Assembly: GCF_012927745.1 (NCBI RefSeq)
Contig: NZ_JABBKX010000001.1
Span: forward strand, 62,001 to 126,000
DNA length: 64,000 nt
DNA from: Neoroseomonas marina
GTDB taxonomy: Bacteria > Pseudomonadota > Alphaproteobacteria > Acetobacterales > Acetobacteraceae
Direction of reading: 5' to 3'
The notes beneath the pieces are model-generated. The model ran no database searches and was not told the DNA's origin. It saw nothing but the letters and a program-made list of their open reading frames with translations. Position 1 is the first letter of the stretch. Each line of letters starts with the position of its first letter. A program made the position numbers and the translations under genes. Below are positions 18,062 through 27,360 of the stretch, piece after piece.

Positions 18062-19471
18062 GTGTCGGATTCGTCGCAGGCCGGTGTCGCACTCGTCGCC
18101 GATGGGCTGACCGCTTTCGCCGCCCGCGTCGCGACGCTGCGATCCGCGACGCGCACCGCCGACCTGCAATACTACGTCTGGCACGGGGACCTGACCGGCA
18201 CGCTGCTGGCGCGCGAGGTCATCCAGGCCGCCGACCGGGGGGTCGCCGTCCGGCTGCTGCTGGACGACATGTACGCCATGGGCGCCGAGCGCGTGCTCGC
18301 CGCCATGGACTCCCACCCCCGGATCCAAGTCCGGCTGTTCAACGCGGTGTCCTGGCGGCGCCTCGGCCCTCCGGGGCTGCTGCTCGAGATGCTGTTCGGC
18401 GGCTGGCACCTGGATCGCCGGATGCACAACAAGGCGTGGATCGTGGACGGCGACTGCGCCATCGCCGGCGGGCGGAACATCGGCGATCCGTATTTCGACG
18501 CCTCGGGCCACTTCAACTTCCGCGACCTGGACCTCGCGCTGCGCGGCCCGCCGGTGGAAGCCATGCAACGGATGTTCGAATCCTACTGGTCGCACCAGCT
18601 GTCGCGGCCGCTGCGACGGATCAGCCGGGCCGCCTACCGGCGCCGCGCACTGCGCAAGCTGTCACGGCGGCTCGAACGCGCCTGGATATCGCCGGAGGCG
18701 CGGCCCTATTTCGATCGCCTCGCCGGCGCGCCGCTGGTCACCCGCCTGCTCGCCGGGTCCGAACACGCCAGCTTCCTGGCGCTGCCGCCGGATGCCGTGC
18801 GCGTGGCGGCCGATCCGCCCGGCAAGGCGGTCGGCACCGCGCAGCCCCGGGACTGCCTGGCCGGCGCGGTCCATGGGGCGCTGCTCGGTGCGGAGCGCGA
18901 GGCGCTCATCATCTCGCCCTACTTCGTCCCGGGCCCGGAAGGTGCTGCGCAGATCGAGGCGATGGCCCGCCGCGGCGTGCGCGTCTCGATCGTCACCAAT
19001 TCCCTCGCCGCGACGGATGTCGCCGCCGTTCACGGCGGGTATGCGCGCTACCGCGAACGCCTGCTCGCGGCGGGCGTGGAACTGCACGAGCTCAAGCCCG
19101 GCGGCGAGGAGGAAGGCATCAGCGTCTTCGGTTCCCGCGGGGCCAGCCTGCACACCAAGGCCTTCGTCGTCGATGGCAGGCTGTCCTTCGTCGGGTCCTT
19201 CAACCTCGACCAGCGATCGATTGCCCTGAATACCGAGATGGGCACCTTCATCGAGGATGCGCGCGTTGCCGAACGCATCCGGGCCGAGCACGCCCGTCTG
19301 GTGAGCCCGTCCTGCAGCTGGCGCGTCGGCCTGGCGGCGGACGGGGCCCTGGAATGGCAGGGCGAGGCGGGCGGGGACACCGTGACGCTGCGGCGGGAGC
19401 CCCTGGCTCCCGCGTCCCTGCGCGCCCTGGCGTGGGTGCTGCGCTGGCTGCCGATCGAATCGAAGCTGTGA
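18062..19471 (+). CDS. phospholipase D/cardiolipin synthase-like protein
   Basis: This 469-residue protein contains two HKD motifs, HNKAWIVDGDCAIAGGRN at residue 122 and HTKAFVVDGRLSFVGSFN at residue 364, the signature of phospholipase D enzymes and ClsA/B/C cardiolipin synthases. The absence of N-terminal membrane helices and the LQYYVWHGDLTG opening look most like the ClsC (YmdC) type, which joins phosphatidyl groups to make cardiolipin. The best start is the GTG at 18062, eight bases after the EEP gene stop; no clear ribosome site is seen, which suggests translational coupling. It converges with minE. Confidence 0.87.
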   Translation: MSDSSQAGVALVADGLTAFAARVATLRSATRTADLQYYVWHGDLTGTLLAREVIQAADRGVAVRLLLDDMYAMGAERVLAAMDSHPRIQVRLFNAVSWRRLGPPGLLLEMLFGGWHLDRRMHNKAWIVDGDCAIAGGRNIGDPYFDASGHFNFRDLDLALRGPPVEAMQRMFESYWSHQLSRPLRRISRAAYRRRALRKLSRRLERAWISPEARPYFDRLAGAPLVTRLLAGSEHASFLALPPDAVRVAADPPGKAVGTAQPRDCLAGAVHGALLGAEREALIISPYFVPGPEGAAQIEAMARRGVRVSIVTNSLAATDVAAVHGGYARYRERLLAAGVELHELKPGGEEEGISVFGSRGASLHTKAFVVDGRLSFVGSFNLDQRSIALNTEMGTFIEDARVAERIRAEHARLVSPSCSWRVGLAADGALEWQGEAGGDTVTLRREPLAPASLRALAWVLRWLPIESKL

Positions 19472-19490
19472 CCGGCAGCAGCCTGGGGGA

Positions 19491-19781
19491 TCAGCGCGCG
19501 CCGGCCGCCATGCGCATCGCCGCCGGCGCGGGCAGTTCGATCTCGATCGCAAGGGTGGACATGTCCCCGCCGCGGTCGAGGTTCACGTTCACCTTGCCCG
19601 GGTCGATCGCGACATAGCGCGCGACCACGGCGACGAGCTCCTGCTGGAGCTTCGGAAGGAAGTCCTCCCGCGTGCGGCCGATGCGCTCATGCGCCAGGAC
19701 GATCTGCAGGCGTTCCTTGGCGGCGGAGGCACTGCTCTCCTCCTTGCGCTTGCCTCGGAAGAAGTCGATCCAGGACATCAT
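19491..19781 (-). CDS. minE: cell division topological specificity factor MinE
   Basis: This 96-residue protein matches MinE. The N-terminal SWIDFFRGKRKEES segment is the amphipathic membrane-targeting region; residues around ASAAKERLQIVLAHER form the MinD-stimulating anti-MinCD region, and the C-terminal YVAIDPGKVNVNLDR is part of the topological specificity domain. MinE stimulates MinD ATPase and drives pole-to-pole oscillation. The first of two adjacent ATGs overlaps the minD stop (ATGA), indicating coupled translation. Confidence 0.96.
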   Translation of the reverse strand: MMSWIDFFRGKRKEESSASAAKERLQIVLAHERIGRTREDFLPKLQQELVAVVARYVAIDPGKVNVNLDRGGDMSTLAIEIELPAPAAMRMAAGAR

Positions 19782-20596
19782 GCGGCCCTCCCGCCGAACA
19801 GCCGCTTGAACAGGCCCTTCTTCTCGGCCTCGATGAAGCGGTGGGGCTTCTCCTCGCCCAGGAAGCGCGCCACGGCGTCGGCATAGGCCTGGCCGGCCTG
19901 GCTCTCGGCATCCATGATGACCGGCGTGCCGGTGTTGGACGCCTTGAGCACGCTCTCGCTCTCCGGGATCACGCCGAGCAGCGGGATCGAGAGGATCTCC
20001 TGGATGTCCTCGAGCTTCAGCATCTCGCCACGCTCGACGCGGACGGGGTCGAAGCGGGTGACGAGCAGATGCTCCTTCACCGGGTCCTTCTTCTCCTCCG
20101 CGCGCTTCGAGCGTGACTGCAGCACGCCGAGGATGCGGTCGGAGTCACGGACCGAGGACACCTCCGGGTTCGTCACAACGACCGCCTGGTCGGCGAAGTA
20201 CAGCGCGAGCAGCGCGCCCTTCTCGATGCCGGCGGGGCTGTCGCAGAGGATGTAGTCGAAGTCCTTCGCCAGTTCCTCGATGATCCTCGCGACGCCTTCC
20301 TTGGTCAGCGCGTCCTTGTCCCGCGTCTGGCTGGCCGGAAGGATCGACAGGGTGTCCACGCGCTTGTCGCGGATCAGCGCCTGGTTGAGCCGCGCCTCCC
20401 CGCTGATGACGTTGACGATGTCGAACACGACGCGCCGCTCGACGCCCATGATGAGGTCGAGGTTGCGCAGACCGACGTCGAAGTCGATGACGACGGTCTT
20501 CTTGCCCCGCTGCGCGAGGCCCGTGGCGAAGGCGGCGGACGACGTGGTCTTGCCCACGCCCCCCTTGCCCGAAGTGACGACGACGACCTGTGCCAT
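19778..20596 (-). CDS. minD: septum site-determining ATPase MinD
   Basis: This 272-residue P-loop ATPase carries the deviant Walker A SGKGGVGKTT (residues 9-18, with signature Lys11 and catalytic Lys16), the switch DFDVGLRNLD and ILCDSPAGIEKG. The C-terminus KKGLFKRLFGG is the amphipathic membrane-targeting helix. MinD recruits MinC to the membrane and oscillates with MinE. The ATG follows a GGAGG site. It sits between minC (36-base gap) and minE (4-base overlap). Confidence 0.97.
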   Translation of the reverse strand: MAQVVVVTSGKGGVGKTTSSAAFATGLAQRGKKTVVIDFDVGLRNLDLIMGVERRVVFDIVNVISGEARLNQALIRDKRVDTLSILPASQTRDKDALTKEGVARIIEELAKDFDYILCDSPAGIEKGALLALYFADQAVVVTNPEVSSVRDSDRILGVLQSRSKRAEEKKDPVKEHLLVTRFDPVRVERGEMLKLEDIQEILSIPLLGVIPESESVLKASNTGTPVIMDAESQAGQAYADAVARFLGEEKPHRFIEAEKKGLFKRLFGGRAA

Positions 20597-20632
20597 GTCC
20601 CCTGCCTCCTCGTAATCCCCTGCGCGATGCGC

Positions 20633-21406
20633 TCAGCCGATCGGGTCGAAGCGCATGCGCTCGCCCGTCAGCCGCACCTGCACCGCCTTGCCGATCGGCG
20701 CCCCCGTGAGCCCCTCGCGCACCGCGTAGTAGCCCGCGATGGAGATGAGCTCGGGGTCAAAGTTCTGTGCGAAGACCCGCGCCTCGGTGTTGTTGCCGCC
20801 GCCGGCGATCGCGCGGCCGCGCAGCGCGCCATAGACGTGGATGTTGCCGTCCGCGATCACCTCGGCGCCCGCATTCACGGTCGAGGTCACGATCAGGTCG
20901 CCGCCCTGCGCCCAGATGCGCTGCCCGGCGCGGACCGGCTGCTCGACGATCATCGTCGGGCGCTGCATGCCCGGGGGCGGCGGCGGAGGGGCGGCGGGTT
21001 CGGCCGGCGTTACGGCGGCCGGCGCCGGCGCGGCCTCGGGCAGCGGCTCGTCGGTCTCCCGCCCGCCCGCGCCGCGGATCGGCGGCAGGCCGAAGGCCAT
21101 GGCGGCATTGCGCAGTTCCGGCGTCCCGCCGGTCGTGCCGATCGGCACGATCGTCAGCTCGCGCAGCCCCCTCACCAGCCCTTCGAAATCAACCGTGTTG
21201 GCCGGCACGTCCAGGTCGCTGAGGCCGAGCACGACCGGGGCGAAGCGCAGGAAGCCGGGGGCGCGGCGGAACTGGTCGCCGATCGCGGGGACCACCACCT
21301 CGGGCCGCGGGTCGAGCAGCCGCAGGACGAGCAGGTTGAAGTTCGCGCCGCGCAGGCGGAACGGCTCCAGACGGGGAGAGGATTCGGGCCGAGGCGCGGC
21401 GGACAT
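20633..21406 (-). CDS. minC: septum formation inhibitor MinC
   Basis: This 257-residue protein is MinC, which inhibits FtsZ polymerisation away from mid-cell. The N-terminal FtsZ-interacting domain (RLRGANFNLLVLRLLDP) is joined by a Pro/Ala-rich linker (around residues 125-150) to the C-terminal MinD-binding beta-helix, seen as the repetitive GQRIWAQGGDLIVTSTVNAGAEV and HVYGALRGRAIAGG. I place the start at 21406, after a GGGAGC site; the open frame extends to 21445. It is the first gene of the min operon. Confidence 0.95.
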   Translation of the reverse strand: MSAAPRPESSPRLEPFRLRGANFNLLVLRLLDPRPEVVVPAIGDQFRRAPGFLRFAPVVLGLSDLDVPANTVDFEGLVRGLRELTIVPIGTTGGTPELRNAAMAFGLPPIRGAGGRETDEPLPEAAPAPAAVTPAEPAAPPPPPPGMQRPTMIVEQPVRAGQRIWAQGGDLIVTSTVNAGAEVIADGNIHVYGALRGRAIAGGGNNTEARVFAQNFDPELISIAGYYAVREGLTGAPIGKAVQVRLTGERMRFDPIG

Positions 21407-21641
21407 GGGGCTCCCGAAGGGTCGATCTGAAGGGGCCGGAACCATAGGGATTGTGGCCCAAGGTGCCGACGCACACCAGATATAGCGTTATGCCGAGTCC
21501 CAGCGAAGGCCGCCGAAGCGGGGTCCTTTCCGGGCAGGGGGTTATGCCGCGAAGTTCGCAGACGACGCCAGCGGCGAATCGGCGGGGCTGGTGCGCCCGC
21601 CATGCGTTGCGCAGGATGCCGCGCCTGACGGGGGGACCTTC

Positions 21642-22547
21642 GTGCAGCCCATCATCCTCAACGAGCCGTTCCGCGCGGTCTTCTACGCGCCCTTCTATGT
21701 GGCCGAGGCCCGCGGCCTGTTTGCCGCCCAGGGCGTCGAGGTGCGCCGCATGACGGCCGGCGACCCCACCAAGGCGGCGGAGAACCTCATCGCCGGCCGC
21801 GCCGACATCGCCTGGTCCGGGCCGATGCGGCCGATGCTGCTGCGGGACCGGGACCCGTCCTGCCCGCTGCGGTCCTTCTGCGCGGTGGTGATGAAGGACC
21901 CCTTCCTGCTGGTGGGCCGCCGCCCGAACCCCGGCTTCCGCCTGGCCGACCTGCCGCGGCTGCGGTTCGGAACGGTCAGCGAGGTGCCGACGCCCTGGTG
22001 GTGCCTGCAGGACGACCTGCGGCGGGAGGGGATCGATCCCGCGACGCTGAAGCGCGTCACCGACCGGTCGATGGCGGAGAACGCCGCCGCGGTCCTGGCG
22101 GGCGACCTCGACGTCGCGCAGGTCTTCGAACCGCATGCCGCGCTGGCCGAGGCGCAGGGCGCGGCCGTCTGGCACCGCGCCGCCGATCGCGGCCCGTCCG
22201 CCTACACCGCCTTCTACGCGACGGAGCAGCGCATCGAGGAACGTTCCGCCGAGTTCGAGGCGATGATCCGCGCCATGGCCGCGGCGCTCGCCTGGATCGC
22301 CGAGGCCCCGCTGGAGGACATCGCGGCGACCGTCGCACCGCTCTTCCCCGATGTGCCGCGCGCGGCGCTGACCACCGCCCTCGCCCGCTACCAGGGCCTC
22401 GCGCTGTGGTCCCCGACGCCGCATTTCCCGCGCGCGGCCTTCGAACAGCTGCGCGGCGCGATGCAGACCGCCGGCATCCTGCAAGGATCGCCCGCATTCG
22501 ACGTCTGCGTGGACGAAGCCATCGTCGCCCGCGCCCTCGGAGCCTGA
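21642..22547 (+). CDS. NMT1/THI5-like ABC-type substrate-binding protein
   Basis: This 301-residue protein looks like an NMT1/THI5-family binding protein, a group that binds pyrimidine, nitrate, sulfonate or taurine-like ligands: EPFRAVFYAPFYVAEARGLFAAQGVEV is the usual opening and MTAGDPTKAAENLIAGRADIAWSG the ligand-loop block. I chose a GTG start at 21642 because a GGGGGAC site precedes it; an ATG at 21591 is possible but lacks one. No N-terminal signal peptide is evident with either start, so periplasmic export is doubtful. No ABC permease or ATPase is adjacent; a thioesterase gene follows after two bases. Confidence 0.8.
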   Translation: MQPIILNEPFRAVFYAPFYVAEARGLFAAQGVEVRRMTAGDPTKAAENLIAGRADIAWSGPMRPMLLRDRDPSCPLRSFCAVVMKDPFLLVGRRPNPGFRLADLPRLRFGTVSEVPTPWWCLQDDLRREGIDPATLKRVTDRSMAENAAAVLAGDLDVAQVFEPHAALAEAQGAAVWHRAADRGPSAYTAFYATEQRIEERSAEFEAMIRAMAAALAWIAEAPLEDIAATVAPLFPDVPRAALTTALARYQGLALWSPTPHFPRAAFEQLRGAMQTAGILQGSPAFDVCVDEAIVARALGA

Positions 22548-22549
22548 GC

Positions 22550-22996
22550 ATGTCCAAGACCCGCGGCACGCGTGCCGACTACCGCTTCTTCCTGCCCATC
22601 CCGACGCGCTGGATGGACAACGACGTCTACGGGCACGTGAACAACGTCACCTACTATTCGTGGTTCGACACGGTGGTGGCGCGCTTCCTCATCGACAGCG
22701 GCTTCCTGCACATCCCGACCGCGCCGGTGATCGGCCTGGTGGTCGAGACCCAGTGCCGCTACTTCGCCCCCATCGCCTTCCCCGACGAGATCACCACCGC
22801 GCTGCGCTGCGGCCGCGCCGGCAACACCTCGGTCCGCTACGAGATCGCAATCTTCCGCAATGACGAGGACGTCGCCGCCGCGGAAGGCCACTTCGTCCAT
22901 GTCTATGTCGACCGCGCGACGCAGAAGCAGCCGACGCCGCTGCCGCCGGTGCTGCGGGAGGCGCTGGCCGGCATCACCCTGCCGGCCGCCGGCTGA
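22550..22996 (+). CDS. hotdog-fold acyl-CoA thioesterase (4HBT family)
   Basis: This 148-residue protein matches the 4-hydroxybenzoyl-CoA thioesterase/YbgC family. The block TRWMDNDVYGHVNNVTYYSWFDT (residues 17-39) contains the conserved Asp-x-Asp, Gly-His-Val-Asn-Asn, Tyr and Phe-Asp signature. These enzymes hydrolyse acyl-CoA thioesters to the acid. It starts two bases after the binding-protein stop and is probably translated from the same message. Downstream lie a hydroxyacid dehydrogenase, hydrolase and MOSC gene. Confidence 0.9.
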   Translation: MSKTRGTRADYRFFLPIPTRWMDNDVYGHVNNVTYYSWFDTVVARFLIDSGFLHIPTAPVIGLVVETQCRYFAPIAFPDEITTALRCGRAGNTSVRYEIAIFRNDEDVAAAEGHFVHVYVDRATQKQPTPLPPVLREALAGITLPAAG

Positions 22997-23061
22997 GCCC
23001 GGCTTGCGGAACCCCCGGCCCGGCGCGATCTAGCCGCCAGGACGATTCAGGAGACCACCCC

Positions 23062-24033
23062 ATGAGCCAGGCCACCGCGCCGCTGAAGCGCCTCGCCATC
23101 CTCGACGACTACCAGGGCGTCGCGCTGTCGCTCGGGCCCTGGGACCGGCTGAAGGGCGTCGAGGTCACCGTCTTCCGCGACACCATCACCGACCGCGAGG
23201 CGCTGGTGCAGCGCCTGGCCCCCTTCGACGCGATCCTTGCGATGCGCGAGCGCACCCCCTTCCCGCGCGCCCTGATCGAGCGCCTGCCGAACCTGCGCCT
23301 GCTCATCACCACCGCGGCGCGCAACCGTTCCATCGACGCGGCCGCCTGCGCCGAGAAGGGCATCGTCTTCTGCGGCACGCCCTCCTTCGGCGATCCGACG
23401 GTCGACATCACCTGGGGCCTGATCACCGGGTTGATGCGCGACCTGCCGCGCCAGCAGGAAGCGCTGCGCGCGGGCCGGTGGCAGACCTCGGTGGGCTGGG
23501 GGCTCGAGGGGCGGACGCTCGGCGTGGTCGGCCTCGGCAAGCTCGGCGCGCGGGTGGCCAGGGTCGGCCAGGCCTTCGGCATGAAGGTCGTGGCCTGGAG
23601 CCAGAACCTGACCGAGGAACGCGCCACCGAGATCGGCGCGACGCGCGTGGACAAGGCGACGCTGTTTGCCGAGGCCGATGTCGTCACGCTGCACCTGATC
23701 CTGTCGGACCGCTCGCGCGGCATCGTGGGTGCGGAGGATCTCGGCCGGATGAAGCGCACGGCCTACATCGTGAACACCTCGCGCGGGCCGCTGATCGACC
23801 AGGACGCGCTGATCGCCGCGCTGAAGGAGGGGCGCATCGCCGGCGCCGGCCTCGACGTCTACGACACCGAGCCGCTGCCGCCGGACCACCCGATCCTCGC
23901 CGCGCCCAACACCTTCCTCACACCGCATCTCGGCTACGTCACGCAGCAGAACTACCGCGCCTACTACCAGGGCGCCGTGGAGGCGATCGAGGCTTTCAAC
24001 GCCGGCGCGCCGGTGCGGGTCATCGCGCCATGA
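23062..24033 (+). CDS. D-isomer-specific 2-hydroxyacid dehydrogenase
   Basis: This 323-residue NAD-dependent dehydrogenase shows the Rossmann motif VGLGKLGARVA in the second domain, and the catalytic triad in order: Arg in NTSRGPLID, Glu in YDTEPLPPDHP and His in TPHLGYVT. It interconverts 2-oxoacids and D-2-hydroxyacids. A CAGGAGA site precedes the ATG by about eight bases. It is the first of three genes joined by ATGA overlaps and lies 65 bases after the thioesterase gene, so the five genes may share a transcript. Confidence 0.92.
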   Translation: MSQATAPLKRLAILDDYQGVALSLGPWDRLKGVEVTVFRDTITDREALVQRLAPFDAILAMRERTPFPRALIERLPNLRLLITTAARNRSIDAAACAEKGIVFCGTPSFGDPTVDITWGLITGLMRDLPRQQEALRAGRWQTSVGWGLEGRTLGVVGLGKLGARVARVGQAFGMKVVAWSQNLTEERATEIGATRVDKATLFAEADVVTLHLILSDRSRGIVGAEDLGRMKRTAYIVNTSRGPLIDQDALIAALKEGRIAGAGLDVYDTEPLPPDHPILAAPNTFLTPHLGYVTQQNYRAYYQGAVEAIEAFNAGAPVRVIAP

Positions 24034-24869
24034 GCACGCCCTACGCCTTCGCCGAGGGCTGGCGCTACTGGGCCCAGAAGGAACGCGACGACGCCTACAA
24101 CAACACCGGCATGGTGCCCGACAGCGCGCAGCAGATCGCCGCGCGCAACGCGCTCTCGGCGGAATTCCGCGCTGCCCGTGCCGGGCATCTCGACCTGCCC
24201 TATGGCGAGGCGGAGCGGGAGAAGTGGGACCTCTATCCCGGCGCCGATCCCGCCGCGCCCTGCCTGGTCTTCATCCATGGCGGCTACTGGCAGCGCAACC
24301 GGCGGGAGGATTTCGCGATCCTCGCCCAAGGGGCGCTCGCGATGGGCTGGTCGGCGGCGCTGCCGGGCTACACCCTCGCCCCCGACGCCTCGCTGACGGC
24401 CATCACCTGGCAGGTCAGCCGCGCGCTCGACTGGCTGGCCGCGAACGGGCCGGCGCACGGCATCGCGGGGCCGATCGTCGTCTCGGGCTGGTCGGCCGGC
24501 GGGCACCTCGCGGCGCTCGCCGCCGAGCATCCGGCGGTGACGGCCGCCGTCGCCATGTCGGGCATCTACGAACTCGCCCCGATCCGCGACACCTATCTCG
24601 ACGAGAAGCTGCGGCTGACGGAGCAGGAGGTCGCCGACCTCTCGCCCATCCGCCGCCCGGTGGTGCAGAAGCCCATCGCGATCGTCTATGGCGGGGCGGA
24701 ACTGCCGGAGCTCCGCCGCCAGTCGCGCGTCTTCCACCGCATCCGCGCGGAGGCGCAGGCGCCGGGACCACTCATCCCGATCCCCGGCGCGGACCATTTC
24801 CGCGTGCTGGAATCCCTCTGGAACATCGACGGCGCGCTGACCCGCGCCGCGGCGGAGCTGCTGCGATGA
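24030..24869 (+). CDS. alpha/beta hydrolase, kynurenine formamidase-like
   Basis: This 279-residue hydrolase has HGGYW at residues 83-87, the oxyanion-hole motif of HSL-like esterases and arylformamidases, the nucleophile elbow GWSAGG with Ser155, and a C-terminal GADHF with the probable catalytic His. It resembles yeast-type BNA7/kynurenine formamidases, but a general esterase is also possible. Its ATG overlaps the dehydrogenase stop (ATGA), and it overlaps the MOSC gene in the same way. Confidence 0.85.
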   Translation: MSTPYAFAEGWRYWAQKERDDAYNNTGMVPDSAQQIAARNALSAEFRAARAGHLDLPYGEAEREKWDLYPGADPAAPCLVFIHGGYWQRNRREDFAILAQGALAMGWSAALPGYTLAPDASLTAITWQVSRALDWLAANGPAHGIAGPIVVSGWSAGGHLAALAAEHPAVTAAVAMSGIYELAPIRDTYLDEKLRLTEQEVADLSPIRRPVVQKPIAIVYGGAELPELRRQSRVFHRIRAEAQAPGPLIPIPGADHFRVLESLWNIDGALTRAAAELLR

Positions 24870-25339
24870 GCCACGACTTCACCGGCGTCCTGCTCGCCAT
24901 CCACATCGCGCCGGAGGCCTCCGCGCCGATGGTGGAACTGGATGCCGCGCGCCTTGTCGAGAGTGTCGGCATCGAGGGCGACCGCTACGCCACGGCCAAA
25001 GGCACCTACAGCCACAAGCCCGCCGCCGACCGCCAGGTGACGCTGATCGAGATGGAGACGCTCGACGCGCTGGCCCGGGACCACGGCATCGATCTTCCGC
25101 CGCACGAGACGCGCCGCAACCTGACGACCGCCGGCGTGCCGCTGAACCACCTGGTCGGGCGCGAGTTCCAGGTCGGCGAGGTCGTGCTCTACGGCGGGCG
25201 GCTCAACGTGCCCTGCCAGTACCTCGAGGATCTGCTCGGCAAGAAGGTGTTCAAGCCGCTGATCAACCGCAGCGGCCTGAACTGCATCATCCGCAGGGGC
25301 GGGACGATCCGGCCGGGAGATACCATTCGGCCGGTGTGA
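24866..25339 (+). CDS. MOSC domain protein
   Basis: This 157-residue protein is a stand-alone MOSC (molybdenum cofactor sulfurase C-terminal) domain. The blocks VESVGIEGDRYATAKGTYS, QVTLIEMETLDAL, HETRRNLTTAGVPLNHLVG and EFQVGEVVLY follow the family order; a conserved Cys is present in NVPCQYLE. MOSC proteins carry sulfur or substrates in molybdenum-cofactor-dependent chemistry. It ends the operon and converges with the large regulator gene across two bases. Confidence 0.9.
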   Translation: MSHDFTGVLLAIHIAPEASAPMVELDAARLVESVGIEGDRYATAKGTYSHKPAADRQVTLIEMETLDALARDHGIDLPPHETRRNLTTAGVPLNHLVGREFQVGEVVLYGGRLNVPCQYLEDLLGKKVFKPLINRSGLNCIIRRGGTIRPGDTIRPV

Positions 25340-25341
25340 CC

Positions 25342-27360
25342 TCAGGTCAGGCCGGCCTTCCGCAGCCCGGCGAGGTAGTGCTCGATATCGGCGGGCCGGC
25401 CGTCACGTGGGACCGTGTTGAAGGGTGCGCGTTCGCGCGCCTTCGCGAGGGTGAAGTCGGCCTCCATCGCCAGCAGCTTCGCGCGGACCTTCGCCGCCTC
25501 GTTCAGCCGCCCCAAATGGCCCAGCGCAGAGAGCCACACCTTGTAGGGGAAGGTGAAGCCGGTGTGCAGCGCGGTCACCTGGCGCGCCGCGGAATCGACA
25601 TCCTCGTGCCGGCCGAGCAGCAGCAGCGGCACCAGCCGCGTCGCGTCGAAGAAGAACGCGTGCGGGTGGAACGGCGCGAGGCGCTTGTATCGTTCCCAGC
25701 GGTGCAGCGCCTCCTCGTGCTCGCCGCGGTAGGACAGGGCGAGTGCGGAGAAGACCCAGGCGAGCGGCAGGTTGGGGTTGAGCGCCAGCGCCCGTTCGTA
25801 CAGCGACACCGCCTCGGGGATCTGGTGATGCAGGAAGGCCCGCACATGCCCCAGGATCGCGAGCGCATGGGCATCGGAGGGATCCAGTGACACCGCCCGG
25901 GCAGCCAGTTCCTCGCTCTTCGCCAGCACATCCTCATCCGCGCGTGCCCAGCCCTGTCCGACGAGGAACAGGTACCAGTACGCGTGCCAGGCGAAGGCGG
26001 GCGCGTAGTCGGGATCCAGGCGCGTCGCTTCCTCGAGCATCGCGCCCGCGGCTTCGTAGGCCTGGCGGTCGAGCCGGTAGATGGCGGGGATGGCGCGCAG
26101 CAGCAGGTCGTAGGCGGTGATGTCGACCTGGGGACGGGCCGCGGCGCGGTTCGCCTCGATCAACAGGATCTCGGGGTCGACCCGCGCGACGACTTCGGCC
26201 GCGATCTCATCCTGCAGCTTCAGGATGTCCGCCGCCTCCCGGTCGAAGCGTTCGGTCCACACAACGGCCTCGGGCGGTCGGTGGTCCGTCAGTTGCAGCG
26301 TGACGCGAACGCGATCGCCACCGCGCTGGATGCTGCCGGACAAGCTGAAATCGAGATCGAGCTGTTCCGTCTGCCCTTCCGAACGCCGCGCCGCCGCGAC
26401 GGATGCGCTGTCCACGAGCACGAGCCAGCGAAACCGGGCGAGCGAGGCCGTGATTTCGCCGGCCAGACCGAGCGAGACCTCCTCATCCGACTCGTTGCCG
26501 AGCACCCGAAAGGGCATGACACCCAGGCGCGCGCCCCGCCCTGCACTGCGCCGATGCGGCATCAGGACGGGGGGCGGGACTTCGCCACGGAGGGATTCGG
26601 CCAGCGCGGCGGTCTCAGGCGATGGCGCGCTGCGGAACCGCTCGGCGAAGATGCGGCGGCAATCCTCCCACGCGGCGAATGCCGCGCCGCGATCGCCGGC
26701 CTCGGCCTCGGATCGGATCAGGATGCGCCAGACCGGCTCCTGCGCGGCGTCGATCGTGAGGACGCGGCGGGCCTCCTGGGCACGGGCCAGGGGCGTCGTC
26801 GCCGCCGCCAGGCGGGCGCTCGCCACATCGAGGGCCAATTCCCGCAGCCGGCGGCGCTGCTGCTGCAGCCAGGCATCGAAGGCGGCATCGAGGCCGTCGA
26901 GATCCGAAAGGAACTCGGACAGCAGCAGGTTGAGAGCCTCGACGCGATCCCGCGCCATCCCCGGGACCTCCCGCGCGTCGACCCAGATGGCTCGGGTATC
27001 GAGCGAGACGGTTTCCCGGGTGGCGGTGAGGAGGCCCTTGCCCCAGTCGCCGAGGCACTCCTGCAGTTCATGAAGGGCCTGGCGCAGCGATCCGCGGGAC
27101 TGTTCCTCGCCGCGGCGGCTCCACAGCAGATCGGCCAGGCGCTGGCGGGATATCGCTGCCGGCGCCTCCAGCGCCAGCACGGCGAGGACCGCCCGGGTCT
27201 TGCGGGACCGGGGCAGGAGAGGTTCACCTGTGATCGCGCGCACATCCATGCGGCCGAGCATGGCGATACGAAGCCGGGCGGGACCACGCCCTGCGGCGTC
27301 GGCTAAACCTTCGAAGGAAGGTCTTTGGTCCTGTTCTGAGGCGGATGAGAGTTCAGACAT
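25342..27360 (-). CDS. BTAD/SARP-type winged-helix regulator with TolB-like and TPR domains
   Basis: This 672-residue protein looks like a large one-component regulator. Residues about 30-110 form an OmpR-like winged helix (ISRQRLADLLWSRRGEEQSRGSLRQALHEL), followed by a bacterial transcriptional activation domain to about 265. A TolB/FlgO-like domain (GVMPFRVLGNESDEE) then covers about 280-400, and the C-terminal part is TPR-like, with repeated A-W, P and L helix pairs. No phosphoacceptor domain or membrane helix is visible. The ATG at 27360 is preferred; a GTG lies two codons before it. It is divergent from the repeat-protein gene, with phased TAGGAA motifs between them, so it may regulate that gene. 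Confidence 0.82.
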   Translation of the reverse strand: MSELSSASEQDQRPSFEGLADAAGRGPARLRIAMLGRMDVRAITGEPLLPRSRKTRAVLAVLALEAPAAISRQRLADLLWSRRGEEQSRGSLRQALHELQECLGDWGKGLLTATRETVSLDTRAIWVDAREVPGMARDRVEALNLLLSEFLSDLDGLDAAFDAWLQQQRRRLRELALDVASARLAAATTPLARAQEARRVLTIDAAQEPVWRILIRSEAEAGDRGAAFAAWEDCRRIFAERFRSAPSPETAALAESLRGEVPPPVLMPHRRSAGRGARLGVMPFRVLGNESDEEVSLGLAGEITASLARFRWLVLVDSASVAAARRSEGQTEQLDLDFSLSGSIQRGGDRVRVTLQLTDHRPPEAVVWTERFDREAADILKLQDEIAAEVVARVDPEILLIEANRAAARPQVDITAYDLLLRAIPAIYRLDRQAYEAAGAMLEEATRLDPDYAPAFAWHAYWYLFLVGQGWARADEDVLAKSEELAARAVSLDPSDAHALAILGHVRAFLHHQIPEAVSLYERALALNPNLPLAWVFSALALSYRGEHEEALHRWERYKRLAPFHPHAFFFDATRLVPLLLLGRHEDVDSAARQVTALHTGFTFPYKVWLSALGHLGRLNEAAKVRAKLLAMEADFTLAKARERAPFNTVPRDGRPADIEHYLAGLRKAGLT

